Below the pieces are notes generated by a model. That model was not told the DNA's origin. It saw only the letters and a list, made by a program, of their open reading frames with translations, and made no database searches. Shown in pieces: positions 23,792 through 32,638 of a DNA stretch of 64,000 nucleotides. Numbering within the stretch: position 1 is the first letter of the stretch; each line of letters opens with the position of its first letter. The position numbers were made by a program, and so were the translations under genes. This DNA is from Desulfosporosinus sp049943955 (GTDB lineage Bacteria; Bacillota; Desulfitobacteriia; Desulfitobacteriales; Desulfitobacteriaceae), in NCBI RefSeq assembly GCF_049943955.1, contig NZ_JBNFTW010000002.1, positions 124,001 to 188,000 on the forward strand, read 5' to 3'.

Positions 23792-25840
23792 ATGAAAAGA
23801 ACAGCACTTACCAATAAGTTATTGGTATTGGGCGTTGATGGAATGGACCCAAGAATCAGTAAAAAGTTCTTGGCAGAAGGGAAAATGCCTAACTTACAAA
23901 AATTCATTGACCGTGGAGCTGCAAGAGAAGATATCCGTCTGCTTGGTGCAATTCCTACAATTACTCCGCCATGTTGGACAACCCTTGCCACAGGCGCCTA
24001 TCCAGGAACTCATGGTATCACATGTTATTGGAGACAATCTCCTGAAAGTCTCGATGCTGTTGTCTATAATATGGATTCACGCAACTGTCTTGCAGAACAA
24101 GTCTGGAATGTTAGTGCTGAAGCAGGAATGAAAACATTAGTATGGCACTGGCCGGGGAGTTCATGGCCGCCAACCTCTCACAGCGAAAATCTTAGTGTAG
24201 TCGACGGTACGCAGCCTGGTTCTGTGAATATGGGCGTTGCCCAGCTTGACTGGGAAAAGGTTATCGTTGCTACACCAGAAATTAAAGAAGTGCGTTACGC
24301 CCCAAGAGTTGACAAGCCGGCAGGGGTAGGCTGTATCATTACTGATTTGGAAGATACACTGGACAATGATGTTGATGACGAAATGATGGAACTTTGGTGG
24401 GGTGACACTGCTCGTCAAGGTGGAGAAATTCGCACTTACGTCATGGATGATGAAGATACCGAAGTTGTCATTGGTAGTAAGGTTGCCTACGACATTGTAA
24501 ATTCTCCCCTTAAAGAGGCTACTGGTTGGGCTAATGCTCCTGAAGGTGCCAAAGAATTTACTGTCTTAACTTCTGGCGGTGTGATGAGACGACCTGCGCT
24601 TATTCTGAAAAATGCAGCCGGTGAATATGATCGTGTGGCTATTTACAAGAATAAGAAAGCTGAAACCCCAATTGTTGTCCTGGAACGTGATAAAATGGTA
24701 ACCGGTATTATTGATGACGTAACCAAAAAGGAAGTTACTAAACCGGCCTGCCGTTCAATGAAGATTCTCGAACTTGACCCGGTAGGAAATCGAGTGAGAC
24801 TATGGATCAGTAATGCACTTGATATTTCCAATGACCAATTATGGCATCCCAAATCTCTTTATCAAGAAATTAAGAGCAACGTAGGAGAGGTTCCACCTGT
24901 TAGCTTAATTGGTGGAGAAGATGCTGAATTAGTCCGGGAAATCTTCGAACCCTCTTGGGATCTTTATAACAAATGGCAAGCTGACTGCCTGAATTATGCC
25001 ATCAAAGAAAAAGGATATGAAGTTGTATTTTCACATCTTCACAACATTGACTGTGCTGGCCATCAATTGTGGCATCTTGGCAAGACGTTAGAGCCCTGGA
25101 ATTATACCGATGAAAAAACGTATCAAGGGTTCATTGAAAAATTCTATATCCAGACTGATAAGTATTTTGGCGAATTCCTCCATTTACTGGATGAAGGTTG
25201 GACAGTATTTATTCTCAGCGACCATGGACTCATCGTTGGCGAAAATGTACCGCCAATTATCGGAGAATATGGCGGTCTCAATACTAAGGTTATGGAAAAA
25301 TTGGGATATACCGTGATGAAGAAAGACGAGAACGGTAATTCCATTAGGGAAGTAGATTGGGAAAAGACGAGAGCCGTTCAAATCCGCAGTAACTATATCT
25401 ACATTAACCTCAAAGGCCGGGACAAATATGGTATTGTTGACCCGAAAGATAAATATGATTTAGAAGAACAAATCATCTCTGACTTGTATAATTATAGAGA
25501 TGAGAGAACAGGCAAACGTGTTATCGGTATTTGTCTCAGAAATAAAGATGCTGTGTTAATTGGTACAAACGGACCAGAATGCGGTGATATCTTCTTCTCT
25601 GTAGAAGAAGGCTATAACAGGTTGCATGGTGACAGTATTTCAACTTCAGAAGGATATTTTGATACCTCAGTTTCCCCGGTTTTCGTAGCAGCTGGTTCCG
25701 GTATTAAGTCCGGATTTACAACTGAGCGTACAATCCGTCAAGTTGATGTTGCACCTTCGGTCGCCGTATTGCTTGGTTTACGTTTCCCCGCACAATGCGA
25801 AGGAGCACCGATTTATCAGATCTTCTCTGAAGAAGTTTAG
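23792..25840 (+). CDS. Type I phosphodiesterase/alkaline phosphatase superfamily protein
   Basis: 682 residues, ATG 23792 after AAGGAG. N-terminal metal motif LLVLGVDGMDP (Asp16) and nucleophile region TITPPCWTTLATGAYPGTHGI (Thr58), then the second metal set in HLHNIDCAGHQLWH and ILSDHGL, and C-terminal RLHGDSISTSEGYF. These are the ligands of a two-metal phosphodiesterase/nucleotide pyrophosphatase fold (Phosphodiest family). Residues 200-350 are an insertion with no recognised domain. No signal peptide, so it acts in the cytoplasm. Substrate unknown: phosphodiesters, phosphonates and sulfate esters are all possible in this superfamily. A strong terminator follows. Confidence 0.88.
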   Translation: MKRTALTNKLLVLGVDGMDPRISKKFLAEGKMPNLQKFIDRGAAREDIRLLGAIPTITPPCWTTLATGAYPGTHGITCYWRQSPESLDAVVYNMDSRNCLAEQVWNVSAEAGMKTLVWHWPGSSWPPTSHSENLSVVDGTQPGSVNMGVAQLDWEKVIVATPEIKEVRYAPRVDKPAGVGCIITDLEDTLDNDVDDEMMELWWGDTARQGGEIRTYVMDDEDTEVVIGSKVAYDIVNSPLKEATGWANAPEGAKEFTVLTSGGVMRRPALILKNAAGEYDRVAIYKNKKAETPIVVLERDKMVTGIIDDVTKKEVTKPACRSMKILELDPVGNRVRLWISNALDISNDQLWHPKSLYQEIKSNVGEVPPVSLIGGEDAELVREIFEPSWDLYNKWQADCLNYAIKEKGYEVVFSHLHNIDCAGHQLWHLGKTLEPWNYTDEKTYQGFIEKFYIQTDKYFGEFLHLLDEGWTVFILSDHGLIVGENVPPIIGEYGGLNTKVMEKLGYTVMKKDENGNSIREVDWEKTRAVQIRSNYIYINLKGRDKYGIVDPKDKYDLEEQIISDLYNYRDERTGKRVIGICLRNKDAVLIGTNGPECGDIFFSVEEGYNRLHGDSISTSEGYFDTSVSPVFVAAGSGIKSGFTTERTIRQVDVAPSVAVLLGLRFPAQCEGAPIYQIFSEEV

Positions 25841-25871
25841 TTTGGTTTAGTTAATTTAGAAAAATATTTAT

Positions 25872-25909
25872 GCAGCTATCAGAAAGTAGCACACTGATAG
25901 CTGCTTTTT
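25872..25909 (+). terminator. Rho-independent terminator after phosphodiesterase gene
   Basis: GCAGCTATCAG (25872-25882) pairs with CTGATAGCTGC (25894-25904), then TTTTT. It ends the MFS/phosphodiesterase transcript, so the thioredoxin pair needs its own promoter; a weak TTGACA at 25969-25974 with TAAACT 16 bases on is a candidate. Confidence 0.88.
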
Positions 25910-26019
25910 AACTGAAATATCGAGGAATTAAAAAACTAAAACTAATTATCTTAAAGATTAAATATAAGTTGACAAATGGATTATAAATATTAAACTAATG
26001 TTGCTAAAGGAGTGTTAAT

Positions 26020-26346
26020 ATGTCATTACAACAATTGAACTCAAACAGTTTCGAAGAAATCATCTATGATGATTGTGAATCCTGTCTGGTTATCTTCTCC
26101 AGAAAAGATTGTCATGTGTGTAAAGAAGTTGTTCCGATGCTTGATGAATTAAAGCCACAGTATGAAGGTAAATTTGGGTTCTTTTATGTTGATGTAGAAG
26201 AAGACAAGAATTTATTTCAGCGTTTTTCTTTAAAAGGTGTTCCGCAGATTCTCTTTTTCGCGAACGGCGAATATCAAGGGAAACTTGCCGGCAAGGTTGA
26301 AGAAGAAGCTGTAGAAGACAAAATTGCAGAAGTACTCAATGCATAA
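26020..26346 (+). CDS. Thioredoxin-like protein with CHVC active site
   Basis: 108 residues, ATG 26020 after AAAGGAG. Thioredoxin fold over the full length: active-site helix LVIFSRKDCHVCKEVVPML (Cys31, Cys34), YVDVEEDKNLFQRF and the cis-Pro loop GVPQILFF. The dithiol motif is CHVC rather than CGPC, which should raise its redox potential or change partners. An additional pair DDCESC (Cys19, Cys22) stands in the N-terminal strand and could form a second disulfide. It is followed 46 bases later by its likely reductase. Confidence 0.93.
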   Translation: MSLQQLNSNSFEEIIYDDCESCLVIFSRKDCHVCKEVVPMLDELKPQYEGKFGFFYVDVEEDKNLFQRFSLKGVPQILFFANGEYQGKLAGKVEEEAVEDKIAEVLNA

Positions 26347-26392
26347 TCACTTTGAATACGCTTCAGGAAAGTAAAGGAAAGGAGTAGAAGTC

Positions 26393-27604
26393 ATGGCTAA
26401 TACGTATGACTTGATAATTATAGGCGGCGGACCTGCCGGATTATCGGCTGCAATTTATGGCGGCCGGGCAAAGCTTAAGACTTTGGTTATCAACAAAGGG
26501 GCTATCGGAGGTTTAGTTAATACAACTCGTGAAATCGTAAATTATCCTGGATATACTCAGACTAGCGGACCGGACCTTATGAAAGATTTTCATAAACATG
26601 CTCAAAGTTTTGGCGTTGAATTCTTAAGAGAAGAGGTTGTAAGTGTAGATCTTTCTCAAGAAGAGAAAACGATTAAAACAAAAAAAGGAAAAGAATTTAC
26701 TGCTAAAGCAGTTATTATTGCCTGTGGCAGCGAGCCTCGGCTGTTAAATATTCCTGGGGAAAAAAGGCTTCGGGGAAGCGGAGTGGCCTATTGCGCGACC
26801 TGCGACGCTGAGTTCTTCGAAGGTGAAGATGTTGTTGTCGTAGGCAGCGGCGACCAGGCGATTGAAGAGGGTATGTTCATTACTAAATTCGCCCGCAAAG
26901 TAACTGTCATTGTGTTACATGACGAAGGAATTCTCGATTGCAATAAAGTAAGCGCTGAAAAAGCCTTTAACAATCCTAAAATAGAGTTTGTTTGGAACGC
27001 TACCATTGAGGAAGTACTTGGAGAAGAAAACGTTGAAGGTGTAAAACTTAAGAATCTAAAAACGGGCGGTTCCTCAGAACTAACCTGTCAAGGCGTCTTT
27101 TTCTTCGTGGGGATGGTTCCTTCAACGAAATACCTAGTAGACAGCGGAATTGAAATAGATAGAAGAGGCTATATTCCCGTAAACGACCTTATGGAAACTA
27201 ATCTGGAAGGTGTTTATGCTGTAGGGGATAATCGTATAAAATATCTTAGACAAGTCGTTTCGGCAGCAGGTGATGGCGCAACAGCTGCTGTTGCCGCCGA
27301 ACGTTATATCGAAGAACTTAATGTGTTTAACAGCAATGTTCTTCAGAGCGAGAAAAAGGTCTTATTATTATTTGAAAATGCCCTGATTAATGAAAGCTTG
27401 GAGTTTGGGACCTTATTAGAAGAGGTTAACAGCGAATCCGCCGATTACAAAATTGTTAAAGTTGATATGGCAACGAAGAAAAACCTTGCTCACAAGTATG
27501 ATATAAAGACTGCACCAGCAGTTATTGTTTTGGAAAAAGGAAAAGAGATCAAACGCCTTACCTGTGTTTTGGATAAGGATAAACTAAAGTCACAATTATG
27601 CTAG
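26393..27604 (+). CDS. Thioredoxin reductase-like flavoprotein with Trx-like tail
   Basis: 403 residues, ATG 26393 after AAAGGAG. FAD-binding IIGGGPAGLSAAIYGGRAKL (8-28), redox-active CATC at 134-137 and the C-terminal FAD motif GVYAVGDNR make residues 1-310 a low-molecular-weight thioredoxin reductase. In the NADPH domain the GxGxxA stretch (VVGSGDQAIEEG, 150-160) remains, but the HRRxxxR phosphate-binding motif is replaced by VLHDEGILDCNK (175-186), so NADPH may not be the donor. Residues 312-403 are an added thioredoxin-like domain (KVLLLFENALINESLEF, then YDIKTAPAVIVLEKGKE) without any CxxC. It pairs with the preceding CHVC thioredoxin. Confidence 0.9.
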   Translation: MANTYDLIIIGGGPAGLSAAIYGGRAKLKTLVINKGAIGGLVNTTREIVNYPGYTQTSGPDLMKDFHKHAQSFGVEFLREEVVSVDLSQEEKTIKTKKGKEFTAKAVIIACGSEPRLLNIPGEKRLRGSGVAYCATCDAEFFEGEDVVVVGSGDQAIEEGMFITKFARKVTVIVLHDEGILDCNKVSAEKAFNNPKIEFVWNATIEEVLGEENVEGVKLKNLKTGGSSELTCQGVFFFVGMVPSTKYLVDSGIEIDRRGYIPVNDLMETNLEGVYAVGDNRIKYLRQVVSAAGDGATAAVAAERYIEELNVFNSNVLQSEKKVLLLFENALINESLEFGTLLEEVNSESADYKIVKVDMATKKNLAHKYDIKTAPAVIVLEKGKEIKRLTCVLDKDKLKSQLC

Positions 27605-27617
27605 ATCATAGTTATAT

Positions 27618-27661
27618 AAAGCAAAAGGGGCACCTTAGATACTGGGTGCTCCTTTTGCTTT
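27618..27661. terminator. Bidirectional terminator
   Basis: AAAGCAAAAGG (27618-27628) pairs with CCTTTTGCTTT (27651-27661), with an inner GCACC/GGTGC stem. It separates the thioredoxin reductase gene from the convergent membrane-anchored protein gene. Confidence 0.85.
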
Positions 27662-27692
27662 ATCCAATTTTAAAACCCCCACTTCTATTTTA
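27661..27692. repeat. Half-copy of dispersed C-rich repeat
   Basis: Reads TATCCAATTTTAAAACCC then CCACTTCTAT. The same order of bases occurs at 41478-41500 and, in reverse and with an extra arm completing a hairpin, at 56088-56128. Confidence 0.5.
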
Positions 27693-28581
27693 TTTCGATG
27701 TTTTGGGGTGTCCCAAATGTGTAACCCGGATAGGCTGCTGTAAGAGTATAAGTTTGACCGGTGCTTAAGACAGCGCTGATTGTGTAAGTTGTTCCATTGT
27801 CTGATGTTGTCGCATTAGAAATTGAGACAGAATTTCCCGAACTATTTTGAAGCGTAAAGTTATCAGGCGCCAAACCATTCAGCGCTGGGTTCAATGTGAC
27901 AGTAAATCCCGATGTCGACGGGTTACTGATTTTCATGGTTTCACTGACTGATGTCTTAGTTGGAGCGGTATTAGAGGTTGAGGAAGAGGAATCAGCAGGT
28001 GTTTCTGAAGAGGAGGCGGAAGAGGAATTGGAGGAATCCGGAGAAAGGGACGAATTATCTGACGATGCATTTGAGGTTCGGGACTTGATAGCGGCCATAT
28101 TAGTTATGATTGAATAAATTTCCTTGCTGATATTGTACTGATGAATTAGTCCGTTATCAATTAAAAATATGGTAACAGAAGAACTCCCTTTACTATCATT
28201 TTGAATCAACGTTTGCAAAAAAGCATAATCTTGAGCAGTAACAGAAAGCTGCTGAGAAGTTCCATCAGAGACATATAATACCCAATACCCTGACGTTAAA
28301 GCCTTATTTTCACTTCCGATGTTCATCGTAATATTTCCGTTCGGTGAAATTTGAGAGGAGTAATTGGCTGAATTAGGATCATTAGAGGTATTAGAGTCAT
28401 TTGTATTTGGTAGGTTAACATCATTTGCGTTTGAAGCTGCGACACTCTGGTTATTGATATTTTCCAAATAGCCGTGAAAGAGAAAGTAACCAATGACAAC
28501 AATTACTAATATACCTACAGCTAATGTCCCTAAATCTTGCCTGAAGTCGCCGTGTGGTTGACGCCACCTTTGGTAAGGCAT
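27685..28581 (-). CDS. Membrane-anchored extracellular protein with Ser-rich stalk
   Basis: 298 residues, ATG 28581 after AAAGGAG. Residues 1-15 are basic, 16-38 form one membrane helix (LAVGILVIVVIGYFLFHGYL), leaving the rest outside. Residues 40-85 are Asn/Ser-rich, 85-165 a globular segment of unknown family, 165-215 a Ser/Thr/Pro stalk. Residues 218-298 are one copy of the Ig-like module (ISNPSTSGFTVTLNPALNGL, then TLTAAYPGYTFGTPQNIEI) that is tandemly repeated in the divergent gene at 28890. The shared module and the divergent layout suggest both proteins work at the same surface. Function unknown. Confidence 0.8.
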   Translation of the reverse strand: MPYQRWRQPHGDFRQDLGTLAVGILVIVVIGYFLFHGYLENINNQSVAASNANDVNLPNTNDSNTSNDPNSANYSSQISPNGNITMNIGSENKALTSGYWVLYVSDGTSQQLSVTAQDYAFLQTLIQNDSKGSSSVTIFLIDNGLIHQYNISKEIYSIITNMAAIKSRTSNASSDNSSLSPDSSNSSSASSSETPADSSSSTSNTAPTKTSVSETMKISNPSTSGFTVTLNPALNGLAPDNFTLQNSSGNSVSISNATTSDNGTTYTISAVLSTGQTYTLTAAYPGYTFGTPQNIEIK

Positions 28582-28889
28582 AGGTCTTCTCCTTTCAAAA
28601 ATTCAGAGATAAGCTTCCATAACCTCAATGTATTGTCATAGGACAAAGATTAGTACTCATAATAAATTTTTCTATCTGATAATATGCAAATTAGCAGGGG
28701 AAATATGTCTGACGACAGTTATGTGTTGGTTGCAATTAGATAAAGTAGTATTAGCAACAAACTAAGGAAAGAAAATTAACATAGAATTTTTTGCAAATAG
28801 TTTTGAGTCCCCCCTAAAACCTTAGTCAAAAAACGTATATGCATTTAGAGGATTATTTTGACAGTAAAGTAGTTTAGGAGGGAAAAGCT
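28582..28889. other. Divergent intergenic region of two surface protein genes
   Basis: 308 bases, AT-rich. It holds the ribosome binding sites AAAGGAG (minus) and GGAGGG (plus). A TTGACA at 28857-28862 is too close to the plus-strand start to be a usable -35. No clear promoter, hairpin or repeat was seen. Confidence 0.4.
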
Positions 28890-31292
28890 ATGAACAAAAA
28901 AGCAAAATTGACATCTGTGGCCGTGACAAGTACTTTACTCATAGTTACTTTGGTTGGGAGTGCCCAAGCTAAGCCGAATTTTAAGCCTCATTTTAACCGT
29001 TACTCAGGGCAAGACCGTTTTCAAACGTCTACGGCTATTGCTCAGGAGGAAATTCAGGGACAACAAATGCGAAATGTGGTTCTGGCCTCAGCTTATAGTT
29101 TCCCTGATGCGCTGTCGGCAAGCACCCTGGCCACAAAACTTAATGCATCCATTATTCTTGTAGGTACTGATGTCAATGACTCAGAAGCCAGTTTGAACTT
29201 TGTGAAAAAGAATTTAAAGGCCGGGGGAAACATCACGATTATCGGTGGTGTTGGCATAATCAATGAAAAAGTTGAGAAGTGGCTACATAAAGCGGGCTAT
29301 CACGTCACACGAATGGGTGGCTCTGATCGTTTTGACACGAATTCAATCATTGTCAACAATCTTAACGTGAGTCCTGGAACACCGGTTATTGTTGTTAGCG
29401 GCAATGAATTTCCGGATGCTTTAGGCGTTGCTTCGCTGGCGGCTAGCAAAGGATGGCCGATTCTCCTCAGCAGCCCCACGAAATTGCCTGATAATGTTAC
29501 AGACTTTATAACTAAAGATCAACCTTCCAATATCTATATTGTTGGCGGTAAAGCTGTTATCAACGATTCACTGCAAACAACACTGCAAAGTTTGGCTCCT
29601 AGCGCCCAGATACAGCGGTTTGGCGGTCAGGATCGTTTTGAAACCTTATCGCAAATCTTAACCAAGTTTTATCCAAACCCGACCCAGATTTATCTCGCTA
29701 ATGGATATGATTATGCCGACGCACTTTCTGGAAGCACATTAGCAGCTCAAAACAATGCACCAATTTTATTAATTGATCCCAAATCGAGGCAGTTACCTCC
29801 ATCGATTAAAGACTATCTCATTACTATTCGGAATACGGGCAGTAATCCTCAAATAAACGTACTTGGCGGATCGGTTGGTGTCCCTGACTGGGCTGTTAAT
29901 CTGGTCAGCGAGATTTTTGGGGATTCAACCACCTCTTCAGGAGTTATTCCTGTAACGGTGAGCAACCCGTCGACGACAGGAATTACTGTTGGATTAAATC
30001 CGGCCATTAATGGGTTAACTGTCAGTAACTTTACTCTTTTGAATAGTTCGGGGAATTCTATCGCTCTGACAGGTGCGACAACGTATAACGGAGGAGCCAC
30101 TTACACCGTTAATGCACCTTTAAGTGCCGGGCAAACGTATACGTTAAGGTTAAACTATAATGGTAATAGTGTTGGAACAGCCCAGACCTTCACTGTTCCT
30201 TACGTTACAAGCAATCAGACTGTTAACGTCAGCAATCCGACAACGTCAGGATTTACCGTGGGGCTCAGTTCGTCACTTAACGGTTTGACCGCCAGCAATT
30301 TTACACTTAAAAATAGTTACGGCTATACTGTTCCTATTACAGGTGTGACAACTCTTAACGGGGGAGCCACTTATACCGTTAGTGCAGCCTTAAGTGCAGG
30401 ACAAACCTATACCTTAACGGCTAACTATGCCGGTTATACCCTGGGAACAGCCCAGACCTTCACTGTTCCTTACGTTACAAGCAATCAGACTGTTACTGTC
30501 AGCAATCCGATAACGTCAGGATTTACCGTGGGTCTCAGTTCGTCACTTAACGGTTTGACTACTAGCAATTTTACACTTAAAAATAGTTACGGCTATACTG
30601 TTCCTATTACAGGTGTGACAACTCTAAACGGAGGAGCCACTTATACCGTTAGTGCAGCCTTATCTGAAGGGCAAACTTATACCTTAACAGCTAACTATGC
30701 TGGTTATAACCTGGGAACAGCTCAGAGTTTTACGGTGCCCTATACTAATGTCAGCAACGAAACACTCACTGTAAGTAACCCTTCTACTACAGGATTCACA
30801 GTGGGTCTGAGTTCGGCCCTGAACGGTTTAACCATTAACAACTTTACACTTCTTAACAGTTCCGGATATTCGATACCTATTACAGGTGTGACAACTCTAA
30901 ACGGAGGAGCCACTTATACCGTTAGTGCAGCCTTAACTGTAGGGCAAACCTATACCTTAACGGCTAACTATGCCGGCTATACCATGGGTACAGCTCAAAG
31001 CTTTACAGTTCCTTATAACACGAGTAATGTGACGTATACAGTTAATAACATATCGACAACTGGATTTAATCTAAGATTGAGTACAGCACTGAATGGTTTA
31101 ACTTCAAGTAACTTCACTCTCCTGGATAGTTCCGGAAACCGCATCGCGGTTTCCAGCGTTGCAACCTCTGACGGCGGAACAACTTATACCATTAGTGCAG
31201 TTTTGAATGCTAGTCAAACCTATACGTTAACGGCCAATTATAATGGTTATGCTTTTGGGACATCTCAAAACTTCGTCGTTCCCTCTATTTGA
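28890..31292 (+). CDS. Cell wall-binding (CWB2) protein with five Ig-like repeats
   Basis: 800 residues, ATG 28890 after GGAGGG. A Sec signal peptide (residues 1-27, ending SAQA), then three cell-wall-binding type 2 repeats (about 36-340), marked by RYSGQDRFQTSTAIA, RMGGSDRFDTNSII and RFGGQDRFETLSQI and by IIGGVGII, IVGGKAVI and VLGGSVGV. These bind anionic wall polymers and hold the protein to the surface. Residues 350-800 are five tandem copies of a 90-residue Ig-like module (TVSNPSTTGITVGLNPAINGLTVSNFTL...). Copies 2 and 3 are almost identical at the DNA level. There is no anchor or catalytic domain, so this is probably an S-layer or surface-display protein. Confidence 0.93.
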   Translation: MNKKAKLTSVAVTSTLLIVTLVGSAQAKPNFKPHFNRYSGQDRFQTSTAIAQEEIQGQQMRNVVLASAYSFPDALSASTLATKLNASIILVGTDVNDSEASLNFVKKNLKAGGNITIIGGVGIINEKVEKWLHKAGYHVTRMGGSDRFDTNSIIVNNLNVSPGTPVIVVSGNEFPDALGVASLAASKGWPILLSSPTKLPDNVTDFITKDQPSNIYIVGGKAVINDSLQTTLQSLAPSAQIQRFGGQDRFETLSQILTKFYPNPTQIYLANGYDYADALSGSTLAAQNNAPILLIDPKSRQLPPSIKDYLITIRNTGSNPQINVLGGSVGVPDWAVNLVSEIFGDSTTSSGVIPVTVSNPSTTGITVGLNPAINGLTVSNFTLLNSSGNSIALTGATTYNGGATYTVNAPLSAGQTYTLRLNYNGNSVGTAQTFTVPYVTSNQTVNVSNPTTSGFTVGLSSSLNGLTASNFTLKNSYGYTVPITGVTTLNGGATYTVSAALSAGQTYTLTANYAGYTLGTAQTFTVPYVTSNQTVTVSNPITSGFTVGLSSSLNGLTTSNFTLKNSYGYTVPITGVTTLNGGATYTVSAALSEGQTYTLTANYAGYNLGTAQSFTVPYTNVSNETLTVSNPSTTGFTVGLSSALNGLTINNFTLLNSSGYSIPITGVTTLNGGATYTVSAALTVGQTYTLTANYAGYTMGTAQSFTVPYNTSNVTYTVNNISTTGFNLRLSTALNGLTSSNFTLLDSSGNRIAVSSVATSDGGTTYTISAVLNASQTYTLTANYNGYAFGTSQNFVVPSI
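29940..31290 (+). repeat. Five tandem about-270-bp coding repeats
   Basis: The period is 270 bases between the unit starts at 30201 and 30471 and about the same for the others. Units 2 and 3 differ at only a few positions and share the opening TACGTTACAAGCAATCAGAC. Units 1, 4 and 5 are diverged. Such repeats allow copy-number change by recombination. Confidence 0.85.
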
Positions 31293-31429
31293 GCCGATAA
31301 ATTCAGACCAGACGTAAGAAACAGATTGGTCAAAGCCGAATCAGGTTGAGACCTAAACCTCAGATATGAAGCCATCAAAAAGCCAAGCCGCGCGGCATTT
31401 AATGCCAAGAAGATGTTTTTGATAAAAAT

Positions 31430-31473
31430 CTCCCCTTAAGGCAGATTAGTTCTAATGACTGCCAAAAGGGGAG
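31430..31473 (+). terminator. Rho-independent terminator after CWB2 gene
   Basis: CTCCCCTT..GGCAG (31430-31445) pairs with CTGCC..AAGGGGAG (31459-31473), then TATTTAT. The remaining bases of the 31293-31588 gap show no gene. Confidence 0.75.
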
Positions 31474-31588
31474 TATTTATTCGCCAAGCGAGTTGACAGG
31501 AATAGATTTAATAGATATTTTGTAATTGGGAATGTTCAGACTCGCTTTTAAAATGACTTCATTTTAAGAAGAAAGGATGTGAACGAAA

Positions 31589-32245
31589 ATAAGTTCTAAA
31601 AGAGTGGAAATAGAGTCAAATTACCGTAATACATGTCTAAAATTCTGGCGGGATATTAAAAAAAGTAATCCTAAAGAAATAACAGCGGCACGAACTGTAT
31701 CCTACAATAGTGATACCCGTCAATTCATAGTGCTTTTTTTTAATGAAGAGTATGTTGTGGATAGTGATCAAGAGATCATCCGACGAAGAAGAGATGGATA
31801 TGTTCCTGAAGTGTTGGCAACGATTATTATCCTCAATTATTTAGCCAATGCCAAGCCTTTCCTGGGATCTGACTTAAATTGGGTAAGCATTAAAGAACTG
31901 CCTGGTGGTACGATATTTTATTCTGCATTTCACAAAACAGTTATATCTGTGTTAATTAAATCTTTTGGACATCAGTCCAGCCGGTTAATGAAAGTTTCTC
32001 AAGTTTTAGGTGGTCAGCCGGGTCCTTTCGGAGATGCTTCGGTAGTTTTGAGAGCATTTCCCGAAATACCCTTGTGTGTCGTAATCTGGGAAGGGGATGA
32101 GGAGGTTAAGGCTAACGCCACTATACTCTACGATTCTTCCATACAACAACTATTAGATACTGGAATAAGTATTGATCTTGGAGTGTACCTAGCAGATGAG
32201 TTAAAGAAGCTAGCCCAAGAGCAATGGAATAAATACATTACATAG
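31589..32245 (+). CDS. DUF3786-like protein
   Basis: About 214-218 residues. The protein (YRNTCLKFWRDIKKSNPKEITAARTVSYN, then EVLATIIILNYLANAKP, GGTIFYSAFHKTVI and VVLRAFPEIPLCVVIWEGDEEVKANATILYD) matches the DUF3786 pattern, a family often found near corrinoid and CO metabolism genes in anaerobes. The function is unknown. The start is odd: a 13/15 match to the anti-Shine-Dalgarno partner (AGAAAGGATGTGAAC, 31570-31584) fits a start near 31589, where the in-frame codon is ATA. The first in-frame GTG is at 31604, 25 bases from that site. I list 31589 as the likelier start, with doubt. Confidence 0.75.
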   Translation: MSSKRVEIESNYRNTCLKFWRDIKKSNPKEITAARTVSYNSDTRQFIVLFFNEEYVVDSDQEIIRRRRDGYVPEVLATIIILNYLANAKPFLGSDLNWVSIKELPGGTIFYSAFHKTVISVLIKSFGHQSSRLMKVSQVLGGQPGPFGDASVVLRAFPEIPLCVVIWEGDEEVKANATILYDSSIQQLLDTGISIDLGVYLADELKKLAQEQWNKYIT

Positions 32246-32638
32246 TGCAACTTTTTTACCTAATTTCTGTTGCGATTAAGAGTTTCAGTTTTGGGCTTGA
32301 AGGATTTGTTGTACAATTTGTCAGAATGGCCTATAATTACTTTGTAGAACAAGAAAGCTAATAGTTGTATTTTGTTGCTTTATAGCTTTTTAAAGTGCTT
32401 AGTTCTTTACTTCATTAAATTACTACTCCATTCCAATGTAGTCCTCAATGAGTTGGAATGGAGTTTTCCGTTATGTTTTTATAAGTATTTAATTACGACT
32501 ACAGATATTAATAGATCAAGGAAAGAAATAATTCTCGAATTGTAATTAAAGTTTAATATTGCAAAAATATTAACAAATATTGAAATTTACTACATAAAGT
32601 AGAATAATAAAAAGATAGGTAAGAGTATTTATATTACA
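32246..32638. other. Intergenic region with terminator
   Basis: 393 bases. A strong hairpin ACTCCATTCCAA (32425-32436) with TTGGAATGGAGT (32453-32464) followed by TTTT ends the DUF3786 transcript. The rest is AT-rich and shows no gene. Confidence 0.6.

Noticed and set aside
29940..31290. Tandem repeats considered as a CRISPR array
   Set aside because: Period of 270 bases, in-frame coding with protein-level conservation, and no short repeat/spacer pattern.
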